DNA from: Herbaspirillum aquaticum
GTDB taxonomy: Bacteria > Pseudomonadota > Gammaproteobacteria > Burkholderiales > Burkholderiaceae_D
Direction of reading: 5' to 3'
Assembly (NCBI RefSeq): GCF_002213425.1
Contig: NZ_NJGV01000011.1
Location: forward strand, 149,930 to 213,929
Length of the DNA: 64,000 nucleotides
Position 1 is the stretch's first letter; each line of letters begins with the position of its first letter. Both the position numbers and the translations under genes were made by a program. The notes under the pieces were generated by a model. That model did not search any database. It saw nothing but the letters and a program-made list of their open reading frames with translations, and was not told where the DNA came from. Shown here piece after piece: positions 55,435-63,407 of the stretch.

Positions 55435-56085
55435 ATGAACGCATTCAGTTTCCTGCACGTGGAGTACCTGTTGCAAGCGGCGGTCTGGACCGTGGTGCTG
55501 TCGCTGGTAGCCTTCGTCTTCGGCGGTGTGGCCGGCTTCGTGATCGCTTTGTGGCGGGTCTCGCCCAACGCTTTCCTGCGCGGCCTGGCCAGTACCTACA
55601 TCCAGGTGGTGCAAGGCATCCCGCTGCTGGTGATCCTGTTCGTGGCCTACTTCGGGCTGGCCATCGCCGGCTTCAAGCTCACCCCGCTGGTGGCAGCCGG
55701 GATCTCCTTTGCGATCTACTGCGCCGCCTTCCTCGGCGAGATCTGGCGCGGCTGCATCCAGGCGGTCCCCAAGACCCAGTGGGAAGCCTCGGAATGCCTG
55801 GGCTTCAACCGCTTCGAACAGCTCACCAAAGTAATCCTGCCGCAGGCGGTCAAGATCGCCACGCCACCGACGGTGGGCTTCATGGTGCAGATCGTCAAGA
55901 ACACCTCGCTGGCCTCGGTGATCGGCTTTGTCGATCTCTCGCGCGCCGGCCAGATCATCAACAACTCGACCTTCCAGCCGTTCACCGTGTTCGGCTGCGT
56001 CGCACTCATCTATTTTTGCCTGTGCTTCCCGCTGTCGGCGCTGTCCAAGCACTTTGAAAGGAAATTGAATGTCAGCCATCGTTAA
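55435..56085 (+). CDS. Polar amino acid-type ABC transporter permease 2
   Basis: This 216-residue permease of the same family has the EAA loop AVPKTQWEASECLGFNRFEQ near residue 103. TAAGGAGG precedes its ATG. The last 17 bases overlap the ATPase gene. With permease 1 it would form the membrane channel. Confidence 0.9.
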   Translation: MNAFSFLHVEYLLQAAVWTVVLSLVAFVFGGVAGFVIALWRVSPNAFLRGLASTYIQVVQGIPLLVILFVAYFGLAIAGFKLTPLVAAGISFAIYCAAFLGEIWRGCIQAVPKTQWEASECLGFNRFEQLTKVILPQAVKIATPPTVGFMVQIVKNTSLASVIGFVDLSRAGQIINNSTFQPFTVFGCVALIYFCLCFPLSALSKHFERKLNVSHR

Positions 56086-56803
56086 GATCAATGATCTGCA
56101 CAAGAGCTTCGGCAGCAACAAGGTATTGAACGGTGTCTCGCTGGATGTGCAGAAGGGCCAGATGGTGGCCATCATCGGCAAGAGCGGTTCGGGCAAGAGC
56201 ACGCTGCTGCGTTGCCTGAACGGCCTGGAGAAAGTCGATGGCGGCAACATCCATGTATGCGGACATGATATTCATCATCCGGACAAGCTGAACCTGCGCG
56301 AATTGCGCAAGCAGGTCGGCATCGTCTTCCAGAGCTACAACCTGTTCCCGCACCTGACGGTGGAGCGCAACATCACGCTGGCGCTGACGACCATCAAGAA
56401 GATGTCGACCGAAGAGGCGAAGAAGATCGCCCACAAGGTACTGCAGCTGGTGGGTCTGGAGAACAAGAAGGAAGCCTACCCCGAGCAGCTCTCGGGCGGC
56501 CAGGCGCAGCGCGTGGCGATTGCGCGCTCGCTGGCCATGGCACCGGAACTGATGCTGTTCGACGAAGTGACCTCGGCGCTGGATCCGGAGCTGACCGCCG
56601 AAGTGCTGAAGGTCATGGAAGACCTGGCCCGTGGCGGCATGACCATGGTGCTGGTCACGCACGAGATGGCCTTTGCCCGCAAGCTGGCCGATGTGCTGGT
56701 GTTCATGCACCAGGGCCAGGTGTGGGAGATCGGTCCGCCCGACGAACTCTTCAGCAACCCGAAGACCGCCGAGTTGCAGAAGTTCGTATCAAGCGATCTG
56801 TAA
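56069..56803 (+). CDS. Polar amino acid-type ABC transporter ATP-binding protein
   Basis: This 244-residue ATPase has Walker A GKSGSGKST near residue 37, Q-loop VFQSYNLFPHL, signature LSGGQAQRVAIARSL, Walker B LMLFDEVTSALDPE and VTHEMAFA. The E-V substitution in DEVTSALD is common in this group. It overlaps the upstream permease gene and is followed by the binding-protein gene. Confidence 0.93.
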   Translation: MSAIVKINDLHKSFGSNKVLNGVSLDVQKGQMVAIIGKSGSGKSTLLRCLNGLEKVDGGNIHVCGHDIHHPDKLNLRELRKQVGIVFQSYNLFPHLTVERNITLALTTIKKMSTEEAKKIAHKVLQLVGLENKKEAYPEQLSGGQAQRVAIARSLAMAPELMLFDEVTSALDPELTAEVLKVMEDLARGGMTMVLVTHEMAFARKLADVLVFMHQGQVWEIGPPDELFSNPKTAELQKFVSSDL

Positions 56804-56820
56804 AAGATCGCATATCCATC

Positions 56821-56855
56821 TTGTATGGATTTTGTTGTCAGCAGTATCCATACAA
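56821..56855. promoter_or_regulatory. Inverted repeat just upstream of the binding-protein gene
   Basis: TTGTATGGAT (56821-56830) and ATCCATACAA (56846-56855) are perfect 10-bp arms. A further ATCCAT lies at 56814-56819. It could be an operator for an internal promoter or an mRNA hairpin. It lies right before the CAGGAG ribosome-binding site at 56861-56866. Confidence 0.5.
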
Positions 56856-56872
56856 TCACCCAGGAGACATCA

Positions 56873-57679
56873 ATGAAAAAACTGTTCAACTTCACCAGGA
56901 AGGCCGCCGCCGTCGTGCTGGGCCTGGCTTGTTTTGCCCAGGCCGCGCATGCCGATGCCCTGGCCGACATCAAGGCCCGCAAGAAGGTGCTGATCGCCAT
57001 CGACCTCGGCGCGCCGCCCTTCGGCATGACCAACGCCAAGCTGGAGCCGCAGGGCTCGGACGTGGAAACCGCACGCCTGCTGGCCAAGGACATGGGGGTG
57101 GAACTGGAGATCGTGCAGGTCACCGGCCCCAACCGCATTCCCTTCCTGATGACCGGCAAGGCCGACATGGTGATCTCGTCCTTCTCGATCACGCCGGAAC
57201 GCCAGAAGGTGGTGGCCTTCACCCAGCCCTATGGCGCCTCGCAGTTCGTGGTGGCCGCGCCCAAGGGCGAGAACATCAAGGGCCTCAATGACCTGGTCGG
57301 CAAGCGCGTGGCAGTGGTTCGCGGCAACATGCAGGATTCGCTGCTGACCCCGCTGGCCCCGAAGGGGACCAACATCGTGCGCTTCGATGATGATGCCACC
57401 GTGACTGCGGCCATCATCTCGGGCCAGGTCGATGCCCTGTGCACACCCAATTCGCTGGCCTCGGCCATTGCCAAGCAGAACCCGTCCAAGAACCTGGAAA
57501 CCAAGTTCGCCATCAAGGACATCCCCTATGCCATCGGCCTGCGCAAGGGCGAGCCGGCACTGGAAAAGTGGCTCAACGAATGGATCACCGCCAACCTCAA
57601 GAATGGCAAGCTGCCCGGCATCTACCAGCAATGGGTCGGCAGCCCCATGCCTGACCTGGCGCAGTTCGCGCCCAAGTAA
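56873..57679 (+). CDS. ABC transporter substrate-binding protein, family 3
   Basis: This 268-residue periplasmic protein starts MKKLFNFTRKAAAVVLGLAC, with signal cleavage probably after AHA (AAHADALADI). The family 3 fold has KVLIAIDLGAPPFGMTNAKL and GSDVETARLLAKDMG. ADMVISSFSITPERQKVVAF is the usual ligand-domain signature. It feeds the permeases encoded upstream. Binding-pocket residues cannot be judged by eye, so an amino acid or a sugar acid are both possible ligands. Confidence 0.88.
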   Translation: MKKLFNFTRKAAAVVLGLACFAQAAHADALADIKARKKVLIAIDLGAPPFGMTNAKLEPQGSDVETARLLAKDMGVELEIVQVTGPNRIPFLMTGKADMVISSFSITPERQKVVAFTQPYGASQFVVAAPKGENIKGLNDLVGKRVAVVRGNMQDSLLTPLAPKGTNIVRFDDDATVTAAIISGQVDALCTPNSLASAIAKQNPSKNLETKFAIKDIPYAIGLRKGEPALEKWLNEWITANLKNGKLPGIYQQWVGSPMPDLAQFAPK

Positions 57680-57693
57680 GACCGCCGTTTCCG

Positions 57694-57721
57694 GCATGCC
57701 GCGCCCGCCAGCGCGGCATGC
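57694..57721 (+). terminator. Stem-loop after the binding-protein gene
   Basis: GCATGCCGCGC and GCGCGGCATGC form perfect 11-bp arms around a 6-base loop, 15 bp after the stop. No T-run follows. It may stabilise the upstream mRNA or reduce read-through. Confidence 0.55.
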
Positions 57722-57772
57722 GCCCGCCGCCTGCGCGGCCAGCCTGCAGCATCCACGAACTCCGAGACCAAC

Positions 57773-59308
57773 ATGAAAGCCAACTCTCCCGTCATCCGCC
57801 TGAACCCGGTCGACGATGTCGTCATCGCCCGCCAGCAGCTCATCTCCGGCACCGTGCTGCAGGACGAAGGCGGCCTCAAGGTCCAGGGCCTCATCCCCGC
57901 CGGCCACAAGATGGCCACCCGCGCCATCGCTACCGGCGAGCCGGTCAAGCGCTATGGCCAGATCATCGGCACGGCCAGCCAGGACATCGCGCCCGGCCAG
58001 CACGTGCACACGCACAACCTGGCCATGGCCGAGTTCTCGCGTGAACACCATTTCGGCGCAGACGTGAAGCCGGTCGATTTCGTCGCCGAGCCGGCCACCT
58101 TCATGGGCATCGTGCGTCCCGATGGCCGCGTGGCCACGCGCAACTACATCGGCGTGCTGACCTCGGTGAACTGCTCGGCCACCGCGGCGCGTGCCATCGC
58201 CGATTACTTCCGCCGCGACATCCACCCTGAAGTGCTGGCTGACTATCCCAACATCGATGGCGTGGTGGCGCTGACCCACGGCCAGGGCTGCGCGCTGGAT
58301 TCGCAAGGCGAGCCGCTGCAGATCCTGCGCCGCACGCTGGCCGGCTACGCCACCCATCCCAACTTCGCCGCCGTGCTGGTAGTGGGCCTGGGCTGCGAGA
58401 CCAACCAGATCTCGGGCCTGATGGAAAGCCACAACCTGAAGGAAGGCGAATACTTCCACACCTTCACCATCCAGGGTACCGGCGGCACCGCCAAGACCGT
58501 GGCGCTGGGGATCGAGAAGATCAAGAAGATGCTGCCCAAGGCCAATGACATCCAGCGTGAGCCGGTATCGGCCAAGCACCTGACGCTGGGCCTGCAGTGC
58601 GGCGGTTCGGATGGCTATTCGGGCATCACCGCCAACCCGGCACTGGGTGCTGCGGTGGACTTGCTGGTGCGGCATGGCGGTACGGCCATTCTTTCGGAGA
58701 CACCCGAAATCTATGGCGCCGAACACCTGCTCACCCGCCGTGCGGTCTCGCCGGAAGTCGGTGAAAAGCTGCTGGCCCGCATCGCCTGGTGGGAGGAGTA
58801 TTGCGCCAAGAATGATGCCGAGATGAACAACAATCCGTCGGCGGGCAACAAGGCCGGTGGCTTGACCACCATCCTGGAAAAATCGCTGGGCGCGGTCGCC
58901 AAGGGTGGCACCACCAACCTGGTCGATGTCTACAAGTATGCGGAAACCGTGACCGCGCGCGGCTTCGTCTTCATGGATACGCCGGGCTACGACCCGATCT
59001 CGGCCACCGGCCAGGTCGCGGGCGGCGCCAACATGATCTGCTTCACCACGGGCCGCGGTTCGGCCTATGGCTGCGCACCGGCGCCTTCGCTCAAGCTGGC
59101 CACCAATACGGCGCTGTGGCAGCGCCAGGAAGAAGACATGGATATCAACTGCGGCGAAATTGCCGACGGCAATGTCACCCCGCAGGAGATCGGCCAGCGC
59201 TTCTTCCAGATGATCCTCGATACCGCCTCCGGCAAGAAGACCAAGAGCGAGCTGCATGGCTACGGGCAAGATGAATTCGTGCCCTGGCACATCGGCGTCT
59301 ACACCTGA
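57773..59308 (+). CDS. UxaA-family aldonate/aldarate dehydratase (full-length, SAF plus C-terminal domain)
   Basis: This 511-residue dehydratase is related to altronate and galactarate dehydratases. The N-terminal SAF domain has GHKMATRAIATGEPVKRYGQ. The large domain has VATRNYIGVLTSVNCSATAA, ALTHGQGCALDS, LGLQCGGSDGYSGITANPAL and GFVFMDTPGYDPISATGQVA. Fusion of both domains is the UxaA/GarD arrangement. It would make a 2-keto-3-deoxy acid from an aldonate or aldarate. I recall that a member of this family in Herbaspirillum huttiense is a D-arabinonate dehydratase, which fits the neighbours. Confidence 0.88.
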   Translation: MKANSPVIRLNPVDDVVIARQQLISGTVLQDEGGLKVQGLIPAGHKMATRAIATGEPVKRYGQIIGTASQDIAPGQHVHTHNLAMAEFSREHHFGADVKPVDFVAEPATFMGIVRPDGRVATRNYIGVLTSVNCSATAARAIADYFRRDIHPEVLADYPNIDGVVALTHGQGCALDSQGEPLQILRRTLAGYATHPNFAAVLVVGLGCETNQISGLMESHNLKEGEYFHTFTIQGTGGTAKTVALGIEKIKKMLPKANDIQREPVSAKHLTLGLQCGGSDGYSGITANPALGAAVDLLVRHGGTAILSETPEIYGAEHLLTRRAVSPEVGEKLLARIAWWEEYCAKNDAEMNNNPSAGNKAGGLTTILEKSLGAVAKGGTTNLVDVYKYAETVTARGFVFMDTPGYDPISATGQVAGGANMICFTTGRGSAYGCAPAPSLKLATNTALWQRQEEDMDINCGEIADGNVTPQEIGQRFFQMILDTASGKKTKSELHGYGQDEFVPWHIGVYT

Positions 59309-59375
59309 TGCTGATGCAGATCATCAAGGCCCGGCTGCGGCTGGGCTAATGTCATCCGCAGCGAACCATGCCGAT

Positions 59376-59408
59376 CCGTATTACGCTGGCCCGGCTCACG
59401 TAATACGG
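59376..59408. repeat. Inverted repeat between the dehydratase and FAH genes
   Basis: CCGTATTACG (59376-59385) and CGTAATACGG (59399-59408) are perfect 10-bp arms with a 13-base loop, in a 248-bp gap otherwise without recognisable features. Confidence 0.5.
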
Positions 59409-59556
59409 GCTGCCGGCCAAGCATCCTTGCCTTCGGGCATCCACGAAGAGGAGGATGTTTCGCCCGCAGTCAGTCTCCCCTTGCAGAACCCAAGATCGTG
59501 GCGATGCCCGCTTCCCGTGTAGTCCGGGCCCGCCTCCAACATAAGGAACCAAGAAC

Positions 59557-60732
59557 ATGGCACACACTTTTTCGCTCCAGGCCCACCTGCCTGAAGACCA
59601 CGCGCAGGCCACGCTGATCGGCCGGCTCTGGCAACCCGGCGTGGGTCCGGTGCTGGTGAGGATCGATGCCGACGGTGCGTATGACCTCACGCTCATCGCC
59701 GCCACCTCCAGCGAACTGCTGGAACTGGACGACCCCGCCGCTGCCGTGCGCGCGGCCACCAACATGACCCGCATCGCCACCTTGCAGGAGTTGCTGGACA
59801 ATGCCGACGCCGCCCGCCGTGATACCTCGCGGCCCTGGCTGCTCGCGCCCATCGACCTGCAGGCCGTCAAGGCCAGCGGCGTGACCTTCGTGGCCAGCAT
59901 GCTGGAACGCGTGATCGAGGAACAGGCACGCGGCGACGCCGGCAAGGCCGAGTCGGTACGCAAGGCGATCACGGCCGTGATCGGCGACAACCTCTCCAGC
60001 GTGGTGCCGGGCTCGCCGGAAGCTGCGCGCCTCAAGGAAGTGCTGCTGGAGCAAGGCGTGTGGTCGCAGTACCTGGAGGTGGGCATCGGCCCGGATGCGG
60101 AAATCTTCACCAAGGCACAGCCGATGTCGTCTGTGGGCCTGGGCGATGAGGTGGGAATTCACCCCAAGTCGGCGTGGAACAATCCCGAGCCGGAAATCGT
60201 GCTGGCCATCAACAGCCGCGGCAAGGTAGTCGGTGCGACGCTGGGCAATGATGTGAACCTGCGCGACTTCGAAGGCCGCAGTGCCCTGCTGCTGGGCAAG
60301 GCCAAGGACAACAATGCGTCTTGCGCGGTCGGACCTTTCATTCGCCTGTTCGACGCAAACTTTTCAATTGACGACGTGCGCCGCGCCGAACTTACAATGC
60401 GGGTCGATGGCACGGAAGGCTTCACGCTCAAGGGCAGCAGCTCCATGTCCATGATCAGCCGCGATCCGCTGCAGCTGGTGGAACATGCGATCGGTCCCAA
60501 TCACCAGTATCCGGATGGTCTGGTGCTGTTTTTGGGGACCATGTTCGCTCCGACCCAGGGCCGTTTCGGTCCCGGCCAGGGCTTCACCCACCAGGTCGCC
60601 GATATCGTGACGATCTCCACCCCGAAGCTGGGCGCGCTGGTGAACACGGTCAACTTCAGCGACCAGACCGCACCGTGGACCTTCGGGCTCACCGCGCTGT
60701 ACAAGAACCTGGCCAACCGCAAACTCGTTTAA
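59557..60732 (+). CDS. Fumarylacetoacetate hydrolase family protein, KDP dehydratase or diketo-acid hydrolase
   Basis: This 391-residue FAH-superfamily protein has VGIGPDAEIFTKAQPMSSVG, HPKSAWNNPEPEIVLAINS (acidic metal ligands), GNDVNLRDFEGRSALLLGKA and an AVGPFIRLFD segment. The length and N-terminal extension differ from the AraD1-type protein at 53574, so they are not duplicates. It probably acts on the 2-keto-3-deoxy acid made by the dehydratase. SDR and lactonase genes follow. Confidence 0.85.
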   Translation: MAHTFSLQAHLPEDHAQATLIGRLWQPGVGPVLVRIDADGAYDLTLIAATSSELLELDDPAAAVRAATNMTRIATLQELLDNADAARRDTSRPWLLAPIDLQAVKASGVTFVASMLERVIEEQARGDAGKAESVRKAITAVIGDNLSSVVPGSPEAARLKEVLLEQGVWSQYLEVGIGPDAEIFTKAQPMSSVGLGDEVGIHPKSAWNNPEPEIVLAINSRGKVVGATLGNDVNLRDFEGRSALLLGKAKDNNASCAVGPFIRLFDANFSIDDVRRAELTMRVDGTEGFTLKGSSSMSMISRDPLQLVEHAIGPNHQYPDGLVLFLGTMFAPTQGRFGPGQGFTHQVADIVTISTPKLGALVNTVNFSDQTAPWTFGLTALYKNLANRKLV

Positions 60733-60748
60733 TCGCAAAGGAACAAGC

Positions 60749-61513
60749 ATGTCCGCATCCACTGGCCGCCTCGCCGGCAAGACCGTCCTCATCACCGCTG
60801 CAGCCCAAGGCATTGGCCGCGCCTCGACCGAACTGTTTGCGCGCGAAGGGGCGCGCGTGATCGCTACCGACATCAGCAAGACGCATCTGGATGAACTGGC
60901 GTCGATCGCCGGTGTGGAAACACATCTGCTGGATGTGACCGATGACGCCGCCATCAAGGCGCTGGTGGCCAAGGTCGGCAGCGTCGATGTCCTCTTCAAC
61001 TGCGCCGGTTATGTGGCGGCGGGCAACATCCTGGAGTGCGATGACAAGGCCTGGGACTTTTCCTTCAACCTCAATGCCAAGGCCATGTTCCACACCATCC
61101 GCGCGGTGCTGCCGGGCATGCTGGCCAAGAAGGCGGGCTCCATCGTCAACATCGCCTCGGCGGCCTCGAGCGTGAAGGGCGTGGCCAATCGCTTTGCCTA
61201 TGGCGCCTCCAAGGCGGCCGTGGTGGGAGTGACCAAGTCGGTGGCGGCGGACTTCGTGGCACAGGGCATCCGTTGCAATGCGATCTGCCCGGGCACCATC
61301 GAATCGCCCTCGCTGAACCAGCGCATCAGCACGCAAGCCAAGGAAACCGGCAAGAGCGAAGACGAAGTACGCGCCGCCTTCGTGGCGCGCCAGCCCATGG
61401 GCCGCATCGGCAAGGCCGAGGAAGTGGCGGCCTTGGCGCTGTACCTGGCCTCGGACGAGTCCAACTTCACCACCGGATCGATCCACATGATTGATGGTGG
61501 ATGGTCCAACTGA
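60749..61513 (+). CDS. Short-chain dehydrogenase, 2-keto-3-deoxyaldonate 4-dehydrogenase-like
   Basis: This 254-residue NAD(P) enzyme has TAAAQGIGRASTELFAREGA at residues 16-35, NCAG, catalytic Ser/Tyr/Lys in ASAAS...YGASKAAV, and the C-terminal NFTTGSIHMIDGGWSN. It is similar in type to 2-keto-3-deoxy-L-fuconate dehydrogenase. It would oxidise a 2-keto-3-deoxy acid to the 2,4-diketo acid. AAAGGAA lies before the ATG. A terminator follows, ending the main operon. Confidence 0.87.
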   Translation: MSASTGRLAGKTVLITAAAQGIGRASTELFAREGARVIATDISKTHLDELASIAGVETHLLDVTDDAAIKALVAKVGSVDVLFNCAGYVAAGNILECDDKAWDFSFNLNAKAMFHTIRAVLPGMLAKKAGSIVNIASAASSVKGVANRFAYGASKAAVVGVTKSVAADFVAQGIRCNAICPGTIESPSLNQRISTQAKETGKSEDEVRAAFVARQPMGRIGKAEEVAALALYLASDESNFTTGSIHMIDGGWSN

Positions 61514-61585
61514 GCTGGTGATTGAACAGCGTTTGCCGTTCGGGTGCCACGCGGCCCCGGAGGAGCGAGCGCTCAGGTACGTCGG

Positions 61586-61614
61586 ACGGCATGCTGCACG
61601 CATGCCGTTTTTTC
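61586..61614 (+). terminator. Rho-independent terminator after the SDR gene
   Basis: ACGGCATG and CATGCCGT arms are followed by TTTTTCTTTT. Confidence 0.88.
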
Positions 61615-61724
61615 TTTTCGGAATCGCAGCGGTCCGTCTTCCATCGCGGTTGCGGATCAGGTTTATCAAAAGGAAGGCTCGCGGCATAATGAGCGCTTCC
61701 TCATTCATGCTTACAGGCAAGCTC

Positions 61725-62639
61725 ATGTCCCAGGCATCTCCGGCGTTTTCTGCCGACACGCTCACTCCCGTGACTTCCGAACCGATGCTGCTCGGTGAAT
61801 CGCCCTTGTGGCACGCCGAGGAAGGTGCGCTGTACTGGATCGACATTCCAGGCAAGGCAGTGCACAAGCTGGTGTTGGGTACGCAGCAGCATCAGCGCTG
61901 GGACATGCCGGAAGAACCCGGCAGCATCGTCAAGCACGCCCAGGGCGGGCTGGTGGTGGCGTTGCGCACGGGCATGTTCCATCTCAATACCGGCAATGGC
62001 GCACTGTCCTTGCTGCTGGAGGCGCCCTACGATACGGCGCGCATTCGTTTCAATGATGGCCGCTGCGATGCTGCCGGCCGCTTCTGGTGCGGCACCATCT
62101 ATGAGCCGCGTGACCGCGATGGCGGCACGCTCTACAGCTTCGAGCGCAATGCGCTGCGCGATGCGCATCATGCGGTGGTGACGTCCAATGGCGTGGCCTT
62201 CAGCCCGGACCAGCGCCGCATGTATCACGCCAATACGCCGGCACACCGCATCAATGTCTATGACTATGATCTCGCCACGGGCCAGACCAGCCAATGCCGT
62301 CTGCTGCGTCAGTTCGACAGCGACAAGAGCGCGCCCGACTATGGCGGCCGGCCCGATGGTGCGGCGGTCGATAGTGAAGGCGCTTACTGGTGCGCAATGT
62401 TTGAAGGGGGCCGGGTGTTGCGGCTCTCGCCGCAAGGGGAGATCCTGCAGGAGATCCGGCTGCCGGCGCGATGCCCGACCATGGTGGCTTTCGGTGGCGA
62501 GGACCTGCGCACGCTCTTCATCACCACGGGGCGCAATGGCCGCAGCGATGCGGAGCTGGCGCAATACCCCCTGTCCGGCCATGTGCTGGCCATCCGTGTG
62601 GCGGTTCCGGGAAGACTTGAGTACAGCTATCGTCCCTGA
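61725..62639 (+). CDS. SMP-30/gluconolactonase family lactonase
   Basis: This 304-residue beta-propeller protein has LLGESPLWHAEEGALYWIDI (metal-binding Glu), RFNDGRCDAAGRFWCGTIYE (Asn/Asp), VTSNGVAFSPDQRRMYHANT and GRPDGAAVDSEGAYWCAMFE. It would open an aldonolactone to the aldonate that feeds the dehydratase. Start codons at 61689 and 61725 are possible; 61725 fits family length. It is separated from the SDR gene by a terminator, so it likely has its own promoter. Confidence 0.87.
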   Translation: MSQASPAFSADTLTPVTSEPMLLGESPLWHAEEGALYWIDIPGKAVHKLVLGTQQHQRWDMPEEPGSIVKHAQGGLVVALRTGMFHLNTGNGALSLLLEAPYDTARIRFNDGRCDAAGRFWCGTIYEPRDRDGGTLYSFERNALRDAHHAVVTSNGVAFSPDQRRMYHANTPAHRINVYDYDLATGQTSQCRLLRQFDSDKSAPDYGGRPDGAAVDSEGAYWCAMFEGGRVLRLSPQGEILQEIRLPARCPTMVAFGGEDLRTLFITTGRNGRSDAELAQYPLSGHVLAIRVAVPGRLEYSYRP

Positions 62640-62798
62640 GGCTGGAAGCTGTCTGTGGTAAGGACGCGGCAGAATCTTTCACGCGAGTATGCATTTGTGA
62701 CGATTATGAGAGAATATCGCGTCCTCGCGGATGCCCTGGCGCCGCGCCGAATACAAGCAAAGATCCTTCAAAACACTTTACGCGCTGAAAGAGAATCC

Positions 62799-63353
62799 AT
62801 GACTAAAATGAAGAGCCTGGTCGCCAAGATCGCTTTTGCTGGCGTCGCCGCCATTGCCATCCAGTCGCCCAGCTATGCCATCGACGGCATGTCGCTGGAA
62901 TACGGTACCGGCAACAGCACCCAGCTGGCCCGTATCGGCGCCCAGTTCAACTGGGGCCCGAACTGGAATTTCTGGCAGTCCAACGGCACCCACATCGGTG
63001 GCTACTGGGATCTGTCGCTGGCCAACTGGCGCATGAACCACTACAACAACACCAGCAGCAGCGGCAACCTGGTCGACCTGGGCCTGACCCCGGTGCTGCG
63101 CTTCCAGCGTGACGATGGCAAGGGCTTCTACGGCGAAGCCGGCATCGGCGTGCACCTGTTCTCCAAGCTCTACCGCAACAACGACAAGGTGCTGTCGACT
63201 GCCTTCCAGTTCGGTGACCACGTGGGCGCCGGCTATGTGTTCAGCAATGGCCTGGACCTGGGCATCCGCCTGCAGCACTTCTCCAACGGTGGCATCAAGC
63301 AGCCCAACGGCGGCGTGAACTTTGCCGTGGCACGTGTGGCTTACAAGTTCTGA
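62799..63353 (+). CDS. pagL: Lipid A 3-O-deacylase PagL
   Basis: This 184-residue outer-membrane beta-barrel has a signal peptide ending near SPSYA, aromatic-ended strands (WNFWQSNG, IGGYWDLSLANWRM) and a C-terminal Phe (RVAYKF). The catalytic His and Ser lie in RLQHFSNGGIKQPNGG near residues 160-162, matching PagL. It removes the 3-O acyl chain from lipid A. A short untranslated region and AAAGAGA precede the ATG. A terminator follows. Confidence 0.9.
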   Translation: MTKMKSLVAKIAFAGVAAIAIQSPSYAIDGMSLEYGTGNSTQLARIGAQFNWGPNWNFWQSNGTHIGGYWDLSLANWRMNHYNNTSSSGNLVDLGLTPVLRFQRDDGKGFYGEAGIGVHLFSKLYRNNDKVLSTAFQFGDHVGAGYVFSNGLDLGIRLQHFSNGGIKQPNGGVNFAVARVAYKF

Positions 63354-63380
63354 TGACCTGAGCTTGTACTGCTGAAAATA

Positions 63381-63407
63381 AAAAAGCCGGCTATGCCGGC
63401 TTTTTTA
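63381..63407 (+). terminator. Rho-independent terminator of pagL
   Basis: AAAAAGCCGGC-TAT-GCCGGCTTTTTT stem and T-run lie 28 bp after the pagL stop. Confidence 0.92.

Noticed and set aside
56870..59290. An open minus-strand frame of about 800 codons opposite the binding protein and dehydratase genes
   Set aside because: The plus-strand genes have clear motifs; the minus frame is rich in His, Gln and Arg as expected for an antisense shadow.
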